Origin: UBA6623 sp965238125
Lineage (GTDB): Bacteria; Acidobacteriota; Terriglobia; Bryobacterales; UBA6623
Length of the DNA: 64,000 nucleotides
Assembly: GCA_965238125.1 (NCBI GenBank)
Contig: OZ250179.1
Location: 2,852,001-2,916,000 of the forward strand
Direction of reading: 5' to 3'
Position 1 is the first letter of the stretch. Every line of letters starts with the position of its first letter. Below the pieces are notes generated by a model. That model was not told the origin of the DNA, did no database searches, and saw only the letters and a program-made list of their open reading frames with translations. This document shows positions 51,993 through 60,953 of this stretch, one piece after another. The position numbers and the translations under genes were made by a program.

Positions 51993-53879
51993 ATGCCGGA
52001 TCTGTCCGCAATCGGTTTCTGGACGAGTGCATTTCTACTCGTAATTCTCTGCGTTTACGTCGTCGCCGGTTTCACAGGCGCGCGCAAATACCTGAAAGAA
52101 CGGGGCTTCTATTTCTGGAGCCGGATTTTCGGCCCACCCGGCGAGAAGAAAACCAGTCCGGATAAACAGTCGCAATCGGATGCCGAGCAGAGTGCCCGGC
52201 CGACCGTCCCACAACTGCCCGACCCCGTACCCGACTTCGTCGGCCGCGCCGAACACGCCGAGAAAGTCAAAGCCTGCTTGCAACAGCAACGCGGCGCGGC
52301 GATCAGCGCCATCGGCGGGCAAGGCGGTGTCGGCAAGACCGAACTGGCGTACTACGTCGCCCGCGAGGTCAGCGGCCTCTACCCCGACGGACAAGTCCAA
52401 ATCAACCTGCGAGGGCTCGATGCCGAACCCGTCACCCCCGCCGAGGCCATGCGCGACGTGCTGCTCGCCCTCGTGCCGGACCGACAATTGCCCGACGACG
52501 ACCAACAACTCGCCGGGCTCTATCAGGGTCTGCTCGCCGAGCGCCGGGTGCTGATCTTAGCCGACAACGCCGCCAACAGCGGGCAGGTCGCCCCGCTCGT
52601 CCCCAAGCCCCCCTCGGCCCTGCTCGTAACCTCGCGCCAACCGATCCAACTGCCCGGCGTCGAGGCCGTCAACCTCGAGCAGCTCGATCCGCCCAAAGCC
52701 GAAGAGTTGTTGAGAAAGATTCTGGGCGAGGGCCGCGCGACCGACGGTGAAATCGCCCGCCTCGCCGAGAAATGCGGCTACCTGCCGCTGGCCTTGCGGG
52801 TGGCCGGCGATCGCCTGAAGGCCACGGCGGCTCTCGCGGCCGGGGCCTATCTCGATCGTCTCGATGAAGGACGTTCGGCATTGCGTTTCGAAAACAAGGA
52901 CGTCATGGCCGTGTTGGCCGACAGCGTCAAGGCGCTTGCAACGGACCAAGCCGACCTGGTCGAGAAATGGCGTTCGCTGGCGGTGTTCCCGGCGCCGTTT
53001 GACCGCAAGGCCGGGGAGGCGGTCGGGGAACTCAAAGGCGAGGAGCTGGACGCCTTGGTCGGGCGCAACCTGGTTCTTTACGATGCCAAGGAAGACCGCT
53101 TTCGCCTGCATGACCTTTTTCGCGAGCTGGCCCGCGAGGGCTTATCCCAAGAAAGCGAGTACGCCGCCGCGAAGCGCCACGCGGGGCATTTCTTGGAGGT
53201 CGAGTCTACGGCGGCTGCCCTCTACCGAAAGGGAAACGAGGGGGTACTCCATGGCTTACGCCTCTTCGACCGCGAACGAGTTCACATCGAAGCCGGGCAG
53301 ACTTGGGCCGCCGCCCAGGCCGAAAGCGACGACGAGGCGGCGGTCTTGGCACAAGACTATCCTCTTCATGCTGCCAATATCCTCGACCTGCGGCTGCACG
53401 CCCGCGGCCAAATCGCCTGGCTCGAAACCTCCGCCCAAGCCGCCCGCAAATTGGGTAACCGAGAAGAAGAGGGCATGGCGCTGGGGAACCTGGGCAACGC
53501 CTACAGCGATTTACGGGAGCCGCGCAAGGCCATCGAATACCAGGAGCAGCGTCTCGCCATCGCCCGCGAGACCGGCGATCGCCGCAGCGAGGGCAGGGTG
53601 CTGGGGAACCTGGGCAGCGCCTATAGCGATCTAGGCGAGAGGGACAAGGCCCTCGAGTATTACGAGCAGCATCTCGCCATCGCCCGCGAGACCGGTGACC
53701 GCCGCGGCGAGGGCTCTGTTCTTCACAATCGCGCTGACGAGTTCGCCAAGTTGGGGCGTCGTCAAGAAGCGATCGCCGATGCCCGGGCCGCCTTGGCCAT
53801 TTTCGAAGAGATCGAAGACCCCAACATCGAAAACACCCGCCGCCTGCTCGCCAACTTGGGCGCGCTTCCCGACGAGTAG
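51993..53879 (+). CDS. Membrane-anchored NB-ARC (STAND) ATPase with TPR repeats
   Basis: The 628-residue protein has an N-terminal membrane helix (FWTSAFLLVILCVYVVAGF, about 9-27), a polar linker, and an NB-ARC ATPase. Within the latter are Walker A GGQGGVGKTE at 108-117, RVLILADNAAN as Walker B region, ALLVTSRQPIQLPG as sensor-like, and YLPLALRVAGDRL (GxP motif region). A winged-helix-like part and C-terminal TPRs follow (GMALGNLGNAYSDLREPRKAI, GRVLGNLGSAYSDLGERDKAL). STAND ATPases act as ligand-triggered switches, including anti-phage sensors and regulators. The missing separate effector domain and membrane anchor suggest signalling or pore-linked output; function is inferred only. Confidence 0.87.
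   Translation: MPDLSAIGFWTSAFLLVILCVYVVAGFTGARKYLKERGFYFWSRIFGPPGEKKTSPDKQSQSDAEQSARPTVPQLPDPVPDFVGRAEHAEKVKACLQQQRGAAISAIGGQGGVGKTELAYYVAREVSGLYPDGQVQINLRGLDAEPVTPAEAMRDVLLALVPDRQLPDDDQQLAGLYQGLLAERRVLILADNAANSGQVAPLVPKPPSALLVTSRQPIQLPGVEAVNLEQLDPPKAEELLRKILGEGRATDGEIARLAEKCGYLPLALRVAGDRLKATAALAAGAYLDRLDEGRSALRFENKDVMAVLADSVKALATDQADLVEKWRSLAVFPAPFDRKAGEAVGELKGEELDALVGRNLVLYDAKEDRFRLHDLFRELAREGLSQESEYAAAKRHAGHFLEVESTAAALYRKGNEGVLHGLRLFDRERVHIEAGQTWAAAQAESDDEAAVLAQDYPLHAANILDLRLHARGQIAWLETSAQAARKLGNREEEGMALGNLGNAYSDLREPRKAIEYQEQRLAIARETGDRRSEGRVLGNLGSAYSDLGERDKALEYYEQHLAIARETGDRRGEGSVLHNRADEFAKLGRRQEAIADARAALAIFEEIEDPNIENTRRLLANLGALPDE
53480..53720 (+). repeat. Tandem 120-base TPR-coding repeats
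   Basis: Two consecutive units of about 120 bases (CTGGGGAACCTGGGCA ... near 53482 and 53602) are highly similar, including the stretch ATCGCCCGCGAGACCGG; a third unit begins near 53702 and soon diverges. They encode successive 40-residue TPR-type repeats. The nucleotide identity suggests recent duplication or gene conversion. Confidence 0.7.
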
Positions 53880-54081
53880 CACACAACCCGCGTAATGCCT
53901 CCCCGCCCCCAAAACGCAGCTACAGAGCCCCGAACGCAAGTGAGGGGTCACCCCCGCCCCCCCCATCAACACACCAAACGCCGCCGAAACAACCAACCCA
54001 TCGAAGCCGTCTTCCCCAACGAACGTCACCGCCAACCAGCCCCGACGGAATCTCACCGAAACCCCCCGCACCGACCGCGGG

Positions 54082-54109
54082 CCGGTGGGGCAGGTCTCCA
54101 GGCCTGCCC
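54082..54109. repeat. 28-bp direct repeat, right copy
   Basis: Identical to 51847-51874. It sits 53 bases before the start codon of the large di-haem gene. Confidence 0.8.
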
Positions 54110-54123
54110 ACCTCGCGGCTCAC

Positions 54124-54129
54124 TATAAT
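54124..54129 (+). promoter_or_regulatory. Possible -10 box of the di-haem gene
   Basis: TATAAT occurs 33 bases before the proposed GTG start at 54163. No good -35 is visible at the right distance, as the upstream DNA is the end of the 28-bp repeat. Confidence 0.35.
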
Positions 54130-54162
54130 GGTCAACGAACGATCCTATTGCAAGGGTTTCTT

Positions 54163-57100
54163 GTGACGCAAGCCCATCGCAGGCTATTACAGGTCCTAGT
54201 AGCGCCTCTCCTCCTCCTGGTCCCCGCCGCGGCCGCGCCTCCTCTTTCCGAAACCATCGACTTCACCGGGTCATGGGACCACAGCCGCGAACTCACCAAA
54301 GGCGAAGCCGTTTCCCTCAGCGTCCGTATCGACGATCCCCAAGCGCTACCGCCCAACGCCCGGGTCGAGGTCCGCTGGCGGGGCCCCGCGCTCGAAGACG
54401 TCGCTTTCGACGGCGAGCGAGGAGACCTCAACGCGACCATCACCGCTGACTGGTCGAAGACCCTGCACGCGCTCGACCCCGACGTCTATCTCGTCTACCG
54501 AGCGCCGAAAACGGGGACCTACCGGCTGGAAATCGAAACCGTCCGGGAGAGGGCTCAAACCCACTCGGACATCCCGCGCGACACCGGATTGGCCCCTCTC
54601 GCCACGCCCTTGCCGGCGGTAACGCCCGCGATCGAGCAAGCCGCGGTAACGGTCGAGATCAATCCGATTGAGGCGCTGCACGAGGGCGATATCTTGCTCG
54701 AGGCCGAGCCCAACAACACCCCCGAGCAAGCCGTCGATCTGCCTTTCGCGCCCGGCGATGAAGATCAATTGCTGCGCGTTTTCGGCGGCGCGGATGATCT
54801 CGAATATTTCAACAACACGCAATCCGGCCGATCGCCCGACGACTGGTACCGCATCGAATACCGCGGGACGAAACCGAAAATCTTTACGGCGAATCTTCAA
54901 TTGGTCGAGCCGATTGTCAGCGCGCGAATCCGCGTCTACCAACCCGGCGTGCCCGGCCCCGAGGATCTCAAGCCCCGCGAGTTTCCCAACCGCAAGGATT
55001 TCGGCAACGATAACCCGATTCCCTATGTGCATCCGCCGGCCGAGGTCATCCCCGGGCCGACGCCCGTCTTCAGCTACTACGACGGCCGCGACCTCAACGA
55101 ACGCATTCATCAACAGGACACCAACTTCCGCTCTTTCGCCACGCGAAGTGTCGTGCCCGGAGGCGTGTACTACCTTCGCGTCGAGGCCAATCAGCCCGGC
55201 TATGAGTTGGAAGTGCGGCTGATCGACCCGGCGCCTTACCACGACCCGGTGCGCGCCGTCCGCGAGTCGGTCTACTATCACTTGGCCGAAGTCGACGCTT
55301 GGCTGATTCACCGGCCCCGCAACATCGCGCTCGATCGCCGAGTGCGCGACGGTACCAGTCTATTTGGCGAAAACTGCATGAGCTGCCACACGCAGAGCGG
55401 CGTGTGGGGCGTGGCCGATGCTTTTCGCAACGGCTACCGCCCGCGCGGGACCGTGCAGAACCACCGCCGCTTGATCAATACGATGTACGAAAGCCTACGG
55501 CCGTCGGTGAAGCTCAAGGATGCCGCCGTGAATACGAGCCTGGCGCCGAACGATCTGGGCGACGCGCCGGCGGGCAGCCGCGTTGCCGGACGCAACATCG
55601 TCCTGCACGAGCGCACCTTCCGGCCGAAGCGGCTTCACAGCTACCAGCAACGCAGAACGGCCAATTACGTCTTGCAGACCAACGACCCGACCGGCATCAA
55701 CGCCGCGGGCAAGGGCTCGAACTTCGGTCCCAATGTCGTCTTCAAGTTCGCGGCCGAAATCCTGGAGCGCGCCTGGCAAGATACCAACGACCCGCGCTAC
55801 TTCTTTGCTCTCGAAGAGAAGGCCCGCAAGATCGTCGCCACCGGCAATAACGCCATGCTGGTCAGCGACGACCTCGGACACCGTATCGAGTTTTTCCATC
55901 GCCTTTGGCCGAGCGACTACTCTGCAACGGTCGAAAAGCTTACCGGCTCGACCGAGCGCGCGGCCGCGGCTCGGGCGTTTCACGAGAAGTTTGCCGCCCA
56001 AGTCGAAACCGACCTCGCACGCCTTACGGCTCTCCAGCAAGACGACGGAAGCTGGGGCTTTGACCTGGGAACTAAGCCGGACGACGGCAAGAGTTGGCAA
56101 CGCCTGACCGAGCCGGGCGACCCGGCCCCGGCCGCCGTCGCCCTGATCGCGCTCGAAGCCGCGGGCTTCGGACCCGACGACCCGCGCATTCAGCGGGCGA
56201 CGAAATGGCTGCTCGACGACCAGATCGAATACGGCCTGTGGAACCATGCAGCGCAAACCGGCTTCGTCACCACGGCGTATGTCATTCGCGCCTTGAGCCG
56301 TCTGTATCCCGACAAAGCCGACCATGCGCTTGCCGCCCTCGCCGATCCCGTCCCCGACGAAACCTCCCTGGGCTTGCTTTCGCGCGTGCGGCGGATGCAG
56401 GGCGCCGGTGACCCGAGCCTTGCCGAGGCGTTGATCGCGGCTGCGGAGAGCGCCTCGCCGCACATTCGGCAGCAGGCGCTGTTGGGGCTGGGCGGGGCAT
56501 TGGCCGGCGAAGGGGTTCCGACGCTGATCCGGGGCGTCGACGACCCGGTGAAGATGTGTCGCGAGGCGGCGTTCTGGTCGTTGCGGCAATTGCTGCTCGA
56601 CGACCAAGGTTGGGAGGAAACGTTCGCAGCTTATGCGCAAGGCGGCCCGCGGGTGCGGCAGGCGATTTTACAAGCGCTCGTGACGCGCGTCGATCTGGCC
56701 GGTCCGCAAAGCCGCGTGAATCTCGGAGAGCTGACCCAGGTCCTTGCCCGAGGCATGTCGGATCGATTTGCCGGGGTCAGGGCGTTCGCTTTCAAAGCCG
56801 CCTGGCATTGGTGGGTGTGGAATCCGCCTTTGCGCGAGGCGATCAACCGGGCTTGGGTCGAGGCTCTCTTGCGCGAGGAGCCGAACGCCCAGGTGGAAAC
56901 GGCGCTGCGCTATTCGACCGTCTCGATGCTGATCGTCAACGGGCAGATCGCGAACCAGACCGGCGGCAAGAATCTCGACCAGCAGTACGCCGAGTTGGGC
57001 GATTTCTATCGCCTGCTCACCAAGCGGCGTGACGAAGCCGACCCGCGACAACAGGTGCGATTCGATCGCCGCTTGACGGCGGTGGCGGCGTCGCATTTCC

Positions 57101-58968
57101 AAGAGCGCGGCAACGACGGCGGGCCCGGGCAATTGGGCTATTCCACCCCGGGCAGCGCCGATTTCCTGGGCAAGGTCGTTCTCTCGACGTACGAACGCGA
57201 GCCCGACGACGCGGAGATTCCCTGGAAGAAGATCGCTCTGGAAGGCGCGGCCAACGCTTCCTACGAGCCGCTCGAAGATCGTTTGCTCGAGTTGCTGGCG
57301 ACCGGCGATATCGAAATGGTCGCCGTCGCGGCGCGGGCGTTGGTGAATCCCCGATCTCTCTCGCTGCCCGCCGACCTGAAGACCCTGCGACAACTGCTCG
57401 CCAAGGTCGACCGTTTTCTCGAAGCCGGGCGAACCGAGGATGCCGAGGCCTTGACCAATTTCCTCGCCCGCGTTCAATGGGATTTCGAACGCGTCAGCGA
57501 ACGCGAGGAGTTGGAGTTTTACCGCCTGCTGATTTCCGGCCGTCCGCCCGAAGCTCCGGCCCCATCCGCCGCGCTTGGCGGCTTGCTCGGGAAGCCGGCC
57601 CCGGCCGACGCCGCGCCGGTTCCCGATGGCACTGATCCCGATGCCGCGAAACAAGCACGAGCCGGGCTGCTGGGACGGATCCTCGGTGAAAATCCCACGC
57701 TTCATCGAAAAGCCGTCTTCGAGCTTGTCAATGCCGACGAACGCTTCTGGCTGCCTTCGACCGAGTGGATGGTTTCGTATCAAGAAGGCGGGCTGTCGAT
57801 GGAAGAAGCCGTCGAGGGCGCGGTGGAAGCCGAGGATTTGAAGGTGCTCGAGTTGACCTTCGGGCGCACGACCGAGCAAATCGTCCCTGACGGCTTAACA
57901 AGCAAGAACACGATTCTTTGGTGGCGCGAGGGCGTCCCCGGCGCTCGCTTGACGTTCGAGGTCGACGCGCCGGAAGCCGGACTGTACGAAATTCTGACCG
58001 CCTTTCTTTACGACCGTGAGATGGGCACGGTGCGCTTCGCGCTCAACGGCGCGGACATTGGCGAGCCGACCGACTTCTACCGGCCCCGGCTGACCCCGAG
58101 CGGCCCGACGTCGCTGGGCGTGCACGAATTCAAGAAAGGCGCGAATCGGCTTACGGTGAACATGCTGGCCGCGAACCCGGACGCCGAACCGAACTACATC
58201 TTCGGCATCGACTACCTCAAGATCACTCCCGACGACGGCAGCGGATCGCTCTTCACCAAGGACGAGCACGGCGTCGACGTCATCGACCCGGTGACCGCCG
58301 CCAAGGACGAGATTGTGCGCATGTTCAACTCCTGGTTTGCCGCCGACCGGCCGGAAGAGGTTCGCGAGATAGCGGTCAAACTAGCGAACAAAACGGCGTT
58401 GCGGCGCAATCCCGAAGTGCGCAAAGCGCTGGCCGCCTACATCGACCACGAAACCAACGCGAAGCTGCGCGAGCGCATCCAAAATATCCTCAACAGCGAC
58501 GACAAGGTTTATGGCGAGCAATTGCGCAAGTTGATCACCGAGCAAGGTCCGCCCGAAGGCAGCGGCGCGCGGCGTTTGGAGCCCGACGACGACTTCGTCG
58601 CCGACATTCTGCATTTCCGGGACTACGTTTTCGCCGAGATGACGAAGATCAACGGCGAAGACAACAAGGCCTGCATCTCCTGCCACGGCGTGCCCGGGCG
58701 CGTGCCGACGCTGTATCTCGAAGCGCCCGACGCCGCCGGTTACATCCCGCCCGACAAGTTGCTCGACAACTACCGCAAAATGCAGCAGCGCGTCGAGCCC
58801 CGCGACGTCGAGCGCAGCAAGTTTCTCCGCAAGCCGCTGAACATCCAAACCGGGGAGGAAGACGGCCACCAGGGCGGGCAACGCTATGAAGCAGAGGACC
58901 CCGGCTATCAAGTCATACGCCAGTGGGTCCTACAGCAAGTGCGCCTGCAACACGCCAAAGGCGACTGA
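54163..58968 (+). CDS. Very large secreted di-haem protein with alpha/alpha-toroid and HEAT-like regions
   Basis: The 1601-residue protein has a signal peptide (LLQVLVAPLLLLVPAAAA). An N-terminal beta-rich region (about 30-380) follows. A first haem motif lies at Cys405-Met-Ser-Cys-His409 (ENCMSCHTQSG). A terpene-cyclase-like toroid region lies at about 470-780 (LQQDDGSWGFD, ATKWLLDDQIEYGLWNH). HEAT-like repeats (HIRQQALLGLGGALAGEGVPTLIRG) come next, then a probable carbohydrate-binding-type beta domain (about 1270-1370; FEVDAPEAGLYEILTAF). A second haem motif, Cys1504-Ile-Ser-Cys-His1508, precedes the C-terminus. The GTG start has AAGGG 7 bases upstream. Function unknown; two c-type haems imply periplasmic electron transfer. 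Confidence 0.8.
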   Translation: MTQAHRRLLQVLVAPLLLLVPAAAAPPLSETIDFTGSWDHSRELTKGEAVSLSVRIDDPQALPPNARVEVRWRGPALEDVAFDGERGDLNATITADWSKTLHALDPDVYLVYRAPKTGTYRLEIETVRERAQTHSDIPRDTGLAPLATPLPAVTPAIEQAAVTVEINPIEALHEGDILLEAEPNNTPEQAVDLPFAPGDEDQLLRVFGGADDLEYFNNTQSGRSPDDWYRIEYRGTKPKIFTANLQLVEPIVSARIRVYQPGVPGPEDLKPREFPNRKDFGNDNPIPYVHPPAEVIPGPTPVFSYYDGRDLNERIHQQDTNFRSFATRSVVPGGVYYLRVEANQPGYELEVRLIDPAPYHDPVRAVRESVYYHLAEVDAWLIHRPRNIALDRRVRDGTSLFGENCMSCHTQSGVWGVADAFRNGYRPRGTVQNHRRLINTMYESLRPSVKLKDAAVNTSLAPNDLGDAPAGSRVAGRNIVLHERTFRPKRLHSYQQRRTANYVLQTNDPTGINAAGKGSNFGPNVVFKFAAEILERAWQDTNDPRYFFALEEKARKIVATGNNAMLVSDDLGHRIEFFHRLWPSDYSATVEKLTGSTERAAAARAFHEKFAAQVETDLARLTALQQDDGSWGFDLGTKPDDGKSWQRLTEPGDPAPAAVALIALEAAGFGPDDPRIQRATKWLLDDQIEYGLWNHAAQTGFVTTAYVIRALSRLYPDKADHALAALADPVPDETSLGLLSRVRRMQGAGDPSLAEALIAAAESASPHIRQQALLGLGGALAGEGVPTLIRGVDDPVKMCREAAFWSLRQLLLDDQGWEETFAAYAQGGPRVRQAILQALVTRVDLAGPQSRVNLGELTQVLARGMSDRFAGVRAFAFKAAWHWWVWNPPLREAINRAWVEALLREEPNAQVETALRYSTVSMLIVNGQIANQTGGKNLDQQYAELGDFYRLLTKRRDEADPRQQVRFDRRLTAVAASHFQERGNDGGPGQLGYSTPGSADFLGKVVLSTYEREPDDAEIPWKKIALEGAANASYEPLEDRLLELLATGDIEMVAVAARALVNPRSLSLPADLKTLRQLLAKVDRFLEAGRTEDAEALTNFLARVQWDFERVSEREELEFYRLLISGRPPEAPAPSAALGGLLGKPAPADAAPVPDGTDPDAAKQARAGLLGRILGENPTLHRKAVFELVNADERFWLPSTEWMVSYQEGGLSMEEAVEGAVEAEDLKVLELTFGRTTEQIVPDGLTSKNTILWWREGVPGARLTFEVDAPEAGLYEILTAFLYDREMGTVRFALNGADIGEPTDFYRPRLTPSGPTSLGVHEFKKGANRLTVNMLAANPDAEPNYIFGIDYLKITPDDGSGSLFTKDEHGVDVIDPVTAAKDEIVRMFNSWFAADRPEEVREIAVKLANKTALRRNPEVRKALAAYIDHETNAKLRERIQNILNSDDKVYGEQLRKLITEQGPPEGSGARRLEPDDDFVADILHFRDYVFAEMTKINGEDNKACISCHGVPGRVPTLYLEAPDAAGYIPPDKLLDNYRKMQQRVEPRDVERSKFLRKPLNIQTGEEDGHQGGQRYEAEDPGYQVIRQWVLQQVRLQHAKGD

Positions 58969-59127
58969 AGTAGGGGCCGCGTCCTTCCGTGCACACAATT
59001 CAGAACGCCGAGACAGAGATGGGATGAGAGGCTGGTCGCTTGGAGCCGGGAAGCGGTAGGCTACCGGCAGCAGCGCACTTCTCCACAAGGGAGGTGCAAT
59101 GGATTTTTGAAAAGGAGGCGACCAGCC
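58969..59127 (+). other. Noncoding left flank of the IS110 element
   Basis: The 159 bases before the IS110 transposase gene hold no gene but contain GCCGGGAAGCGGTAGGCTACCGGC-like pairing (CCGG...CCGG around 59045-59072) and AGGAGG as ribosome binding site. In IS110 proper the left noncoding end encodes the bridge RNA, so this stretch is where one should be sought. The element ends are not defined. Confidence 0.35.
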
Positions 59128-60324
59128 ATGAAGAAGAATAGCAAACAACAGACCGACAAGAACCAAACCGACAAACACCAAACCAAGAAAGCCGACAGCT
59201 CACAAGCGAAGACCCGCCAACTCACCCAGCTCGAACAACAGTTGGCGCAACAACGCATCCAGATGCAAAAAGACAACGAAATTTGCGCCGTCGCCGGCGT
59301 CGACATCGGCGACAAACGTTGCTTCGTACGGCTCACCGACCTCGCCGGCGAAAGCCTCGAGGAATGCCAAGTCCCCACCCGCCCGGAGGCCTTGGATCGC
59401 TGGTTCCGCCGTTGGCCGCGGCTGCGCATTGTGATCGAAACCGGCAGCCACAGCAACTGGATTCGCCGCCGCCTGGCCGCCCTCGCCCACGACGTGCTCG
59501 TCGCCGACGCGCGGCAATTGCGTTTAATCAGCCAATCCGACTCGAAAAACGACCGCAACGACGCCTATTGGTTGGCCGAGTTGGGACGCACCAACCCGGC
59601 CCTGTTGAATCCCGTCGCGCCGCGCAAGCTCGAGACCGAACAACAACGCACGTTGTTGCGGGCGCGCGAGGCCGTGCTCGAGTGCCGCACGAAATTGAAA
59701 GGGAGTTTGCGCGGCATGGCGAAGTCGCACGGCATCCGCTTGGGCCGATGCGCCCAGAACCAATGGGTCGAGCGCGTCCGGGAGGCCTGCCCCGAGGTGT
59801 TGCACGCGGCGTTGTTGGGGGTGGCGACACAAATCGAAAGCCTCGGCGCGACGATCCGCGAATATGACAAACAAATCGTCGCGTTGGGCAAGCAATACGC
59901 AGCGGTCGAGCGGCTGCGAACGATCGGAGGGGTGGGGCCGCTGACGGCGTTGACGTTCGTGTTGGCGCTCGACAACGACCCGGGCCGCGTGAAGCGTTCG
60001 CGGCAGGTCGGCGCGCTGGTGGGGCTGCGTCCCAAGCAACGCCAATCGGGCGAGCGGTCACTGCGGCTGGGCGTGACGAAATCGGGAGATCCGCTGCTGC
60101 GGCGGACGTTGATTCAGTGCGCGCACTGGGTGCTGGGGCCGTTCGGGACCGACTCCACGCTCAGGCGCTGGGGTTTGGGTTTGGCGGCGCGCGGCGGAGG
60201 ACATGCGAAGAAGCGGGCGGTGGTGGCGGTGGCGCGCAAGTTGGCGGTGCTGATGCATGTGTTGTGGGTGAAACAAGAAAACTACGATCCGCTGCACGGG
60301 CTGACGGAAACGGTTTCCCCATAA
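59128..60324 (+). CDS. IS110-family transposase (DEDD recombinase)
   Basis: The 398-residue protein has a polar Lys/Gln-rich start. The RuvC-like DEDD domain follows (AVAGVDIGDKRCFV, IVIETGSHSNWI, VADARQLRLISQSDSKNDRNDAYWLAELG), then a coiled region, and the C-terminal transposase_20 domain (LRTIGGVGPLTALTFVLAL ... SRQVGALVGLRPKQRQSGE ... KSGDPLLRRTLIQCAHWVL). IS110 enzymes use a Ser nucleophile in the last domain with an RNA guide. The ATG has AAAGGAGG at good distance. The gene appears intact. Confidence 0.93.
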   Translation: MKKNSKQQTDKNQTDKHQTKKADSSQAKTRQLTQLEQQLAQQRIQMQKDNEICAVAGVDIGDKRCFVRLTDLAGESLEECQVPTRPEALDRWFRRWPRLRIVIETGSHSNWIRRRLAALAHDVLVADARQLRLISQSDSKNDRNDAYWLAELGRTNPALLNPVAPRKLETEQQRTLLRAREAVLECRTKLKGSLRGMAKSHGIRLGRCAQNQWVERVREACPEVLHAALLGVATQIESLGATIREYDKQIVALGKQYAAVERLRTIGGVGPLTALTFVLALDNDPGRVKRSRQVGALVGLRPKQRQSGERSLRLGVTKSGDPLLRRTLIQCAHWVLGPFGTDSTLRRWGLGLAARGGGHAKKRAVVAVARKLAVLMHVLWVKQENYDPLHGLTETVSP

Positions 60325-60953
60325 GGCAGGGACGATGAGGCGCAGTCGGCGGCAACGGTTTCGGATGAAGCAACGTGATGAGGACATCCGCGAGCCCCCT
60401 AACGGGGACTCGGCGGCAAGAAGATTCCTGTTGAAAGGAAGGGAGTAGGGGATTGGGCGGACGAAGCGAGGCCGCGGCGGAGAATCGAGATCGTGTCACG
60501 GTGACTGCGGGCTCTGGGCAGGCAGGCCGATTCTTTCGAGGATGGGTCGAAGCCGCAACAGAGAGAGCAGCGCCGAAAGACCGGACCCCAACCAGCAGAG
60601 GTCAACAACGAGACCGATAACACTGCGAATGGAAGCCCGGTCCTCAACGCGCCGCAAGGCATGAGGACCCGGGCCGGATCCGACAAACCGACCAACGCCT
60701 CCCAACGACCGCCCTTGACAAGCGACCCACCTCTCATGGAAGCCCAGAGCGCAAGCGACGGGCCAAGCGCACAACGGTTTCGAGCAGACAGAATATTATT
60801 TCGATGTGCAACGATCCAGCGAGACACCGTATCGATGCGCGCGGCGGTTGGGTGCGCTTGGCCCGTCGCTTGCGCTCTGGGCTCTGGATCTAATCTTGTG
60901 AATTGGGTGTGCAGGCGCAAGATTGGAGAGGCTCAAAGGGGTTCACGTTTCTT
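60325..60953. other. Gene-free 629-bp region right of IS110, with a large inverted repeat
   Basis: I find no credible gene. The first part may be the right end of the IS110 element and includes a hairpin near 60390-60415 (CCGCGAGCCCCC with GGGGACTCGGCGG). The second part holds the 31-bp inverted repeat at 60742-60882. Several reading frames exist on both strands but have no domain content. Confidence 0.5.
60742..60882. repeat. Inverted repeat with perfect 31-bp arms
   Basis: The arms 60742-60772 (starting GCCCAGAGCGCAAGCGACGG) and 60852-60882 are exact reverse complements separated by 79 bases. The arm contains GACGGGCCAAGCGCAC, similar to GACGGGCAAAGCACAT in the arm of the element at 9843. 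The inner bases contain an AT-rich AATATTATTT. Confidence 0.8.
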
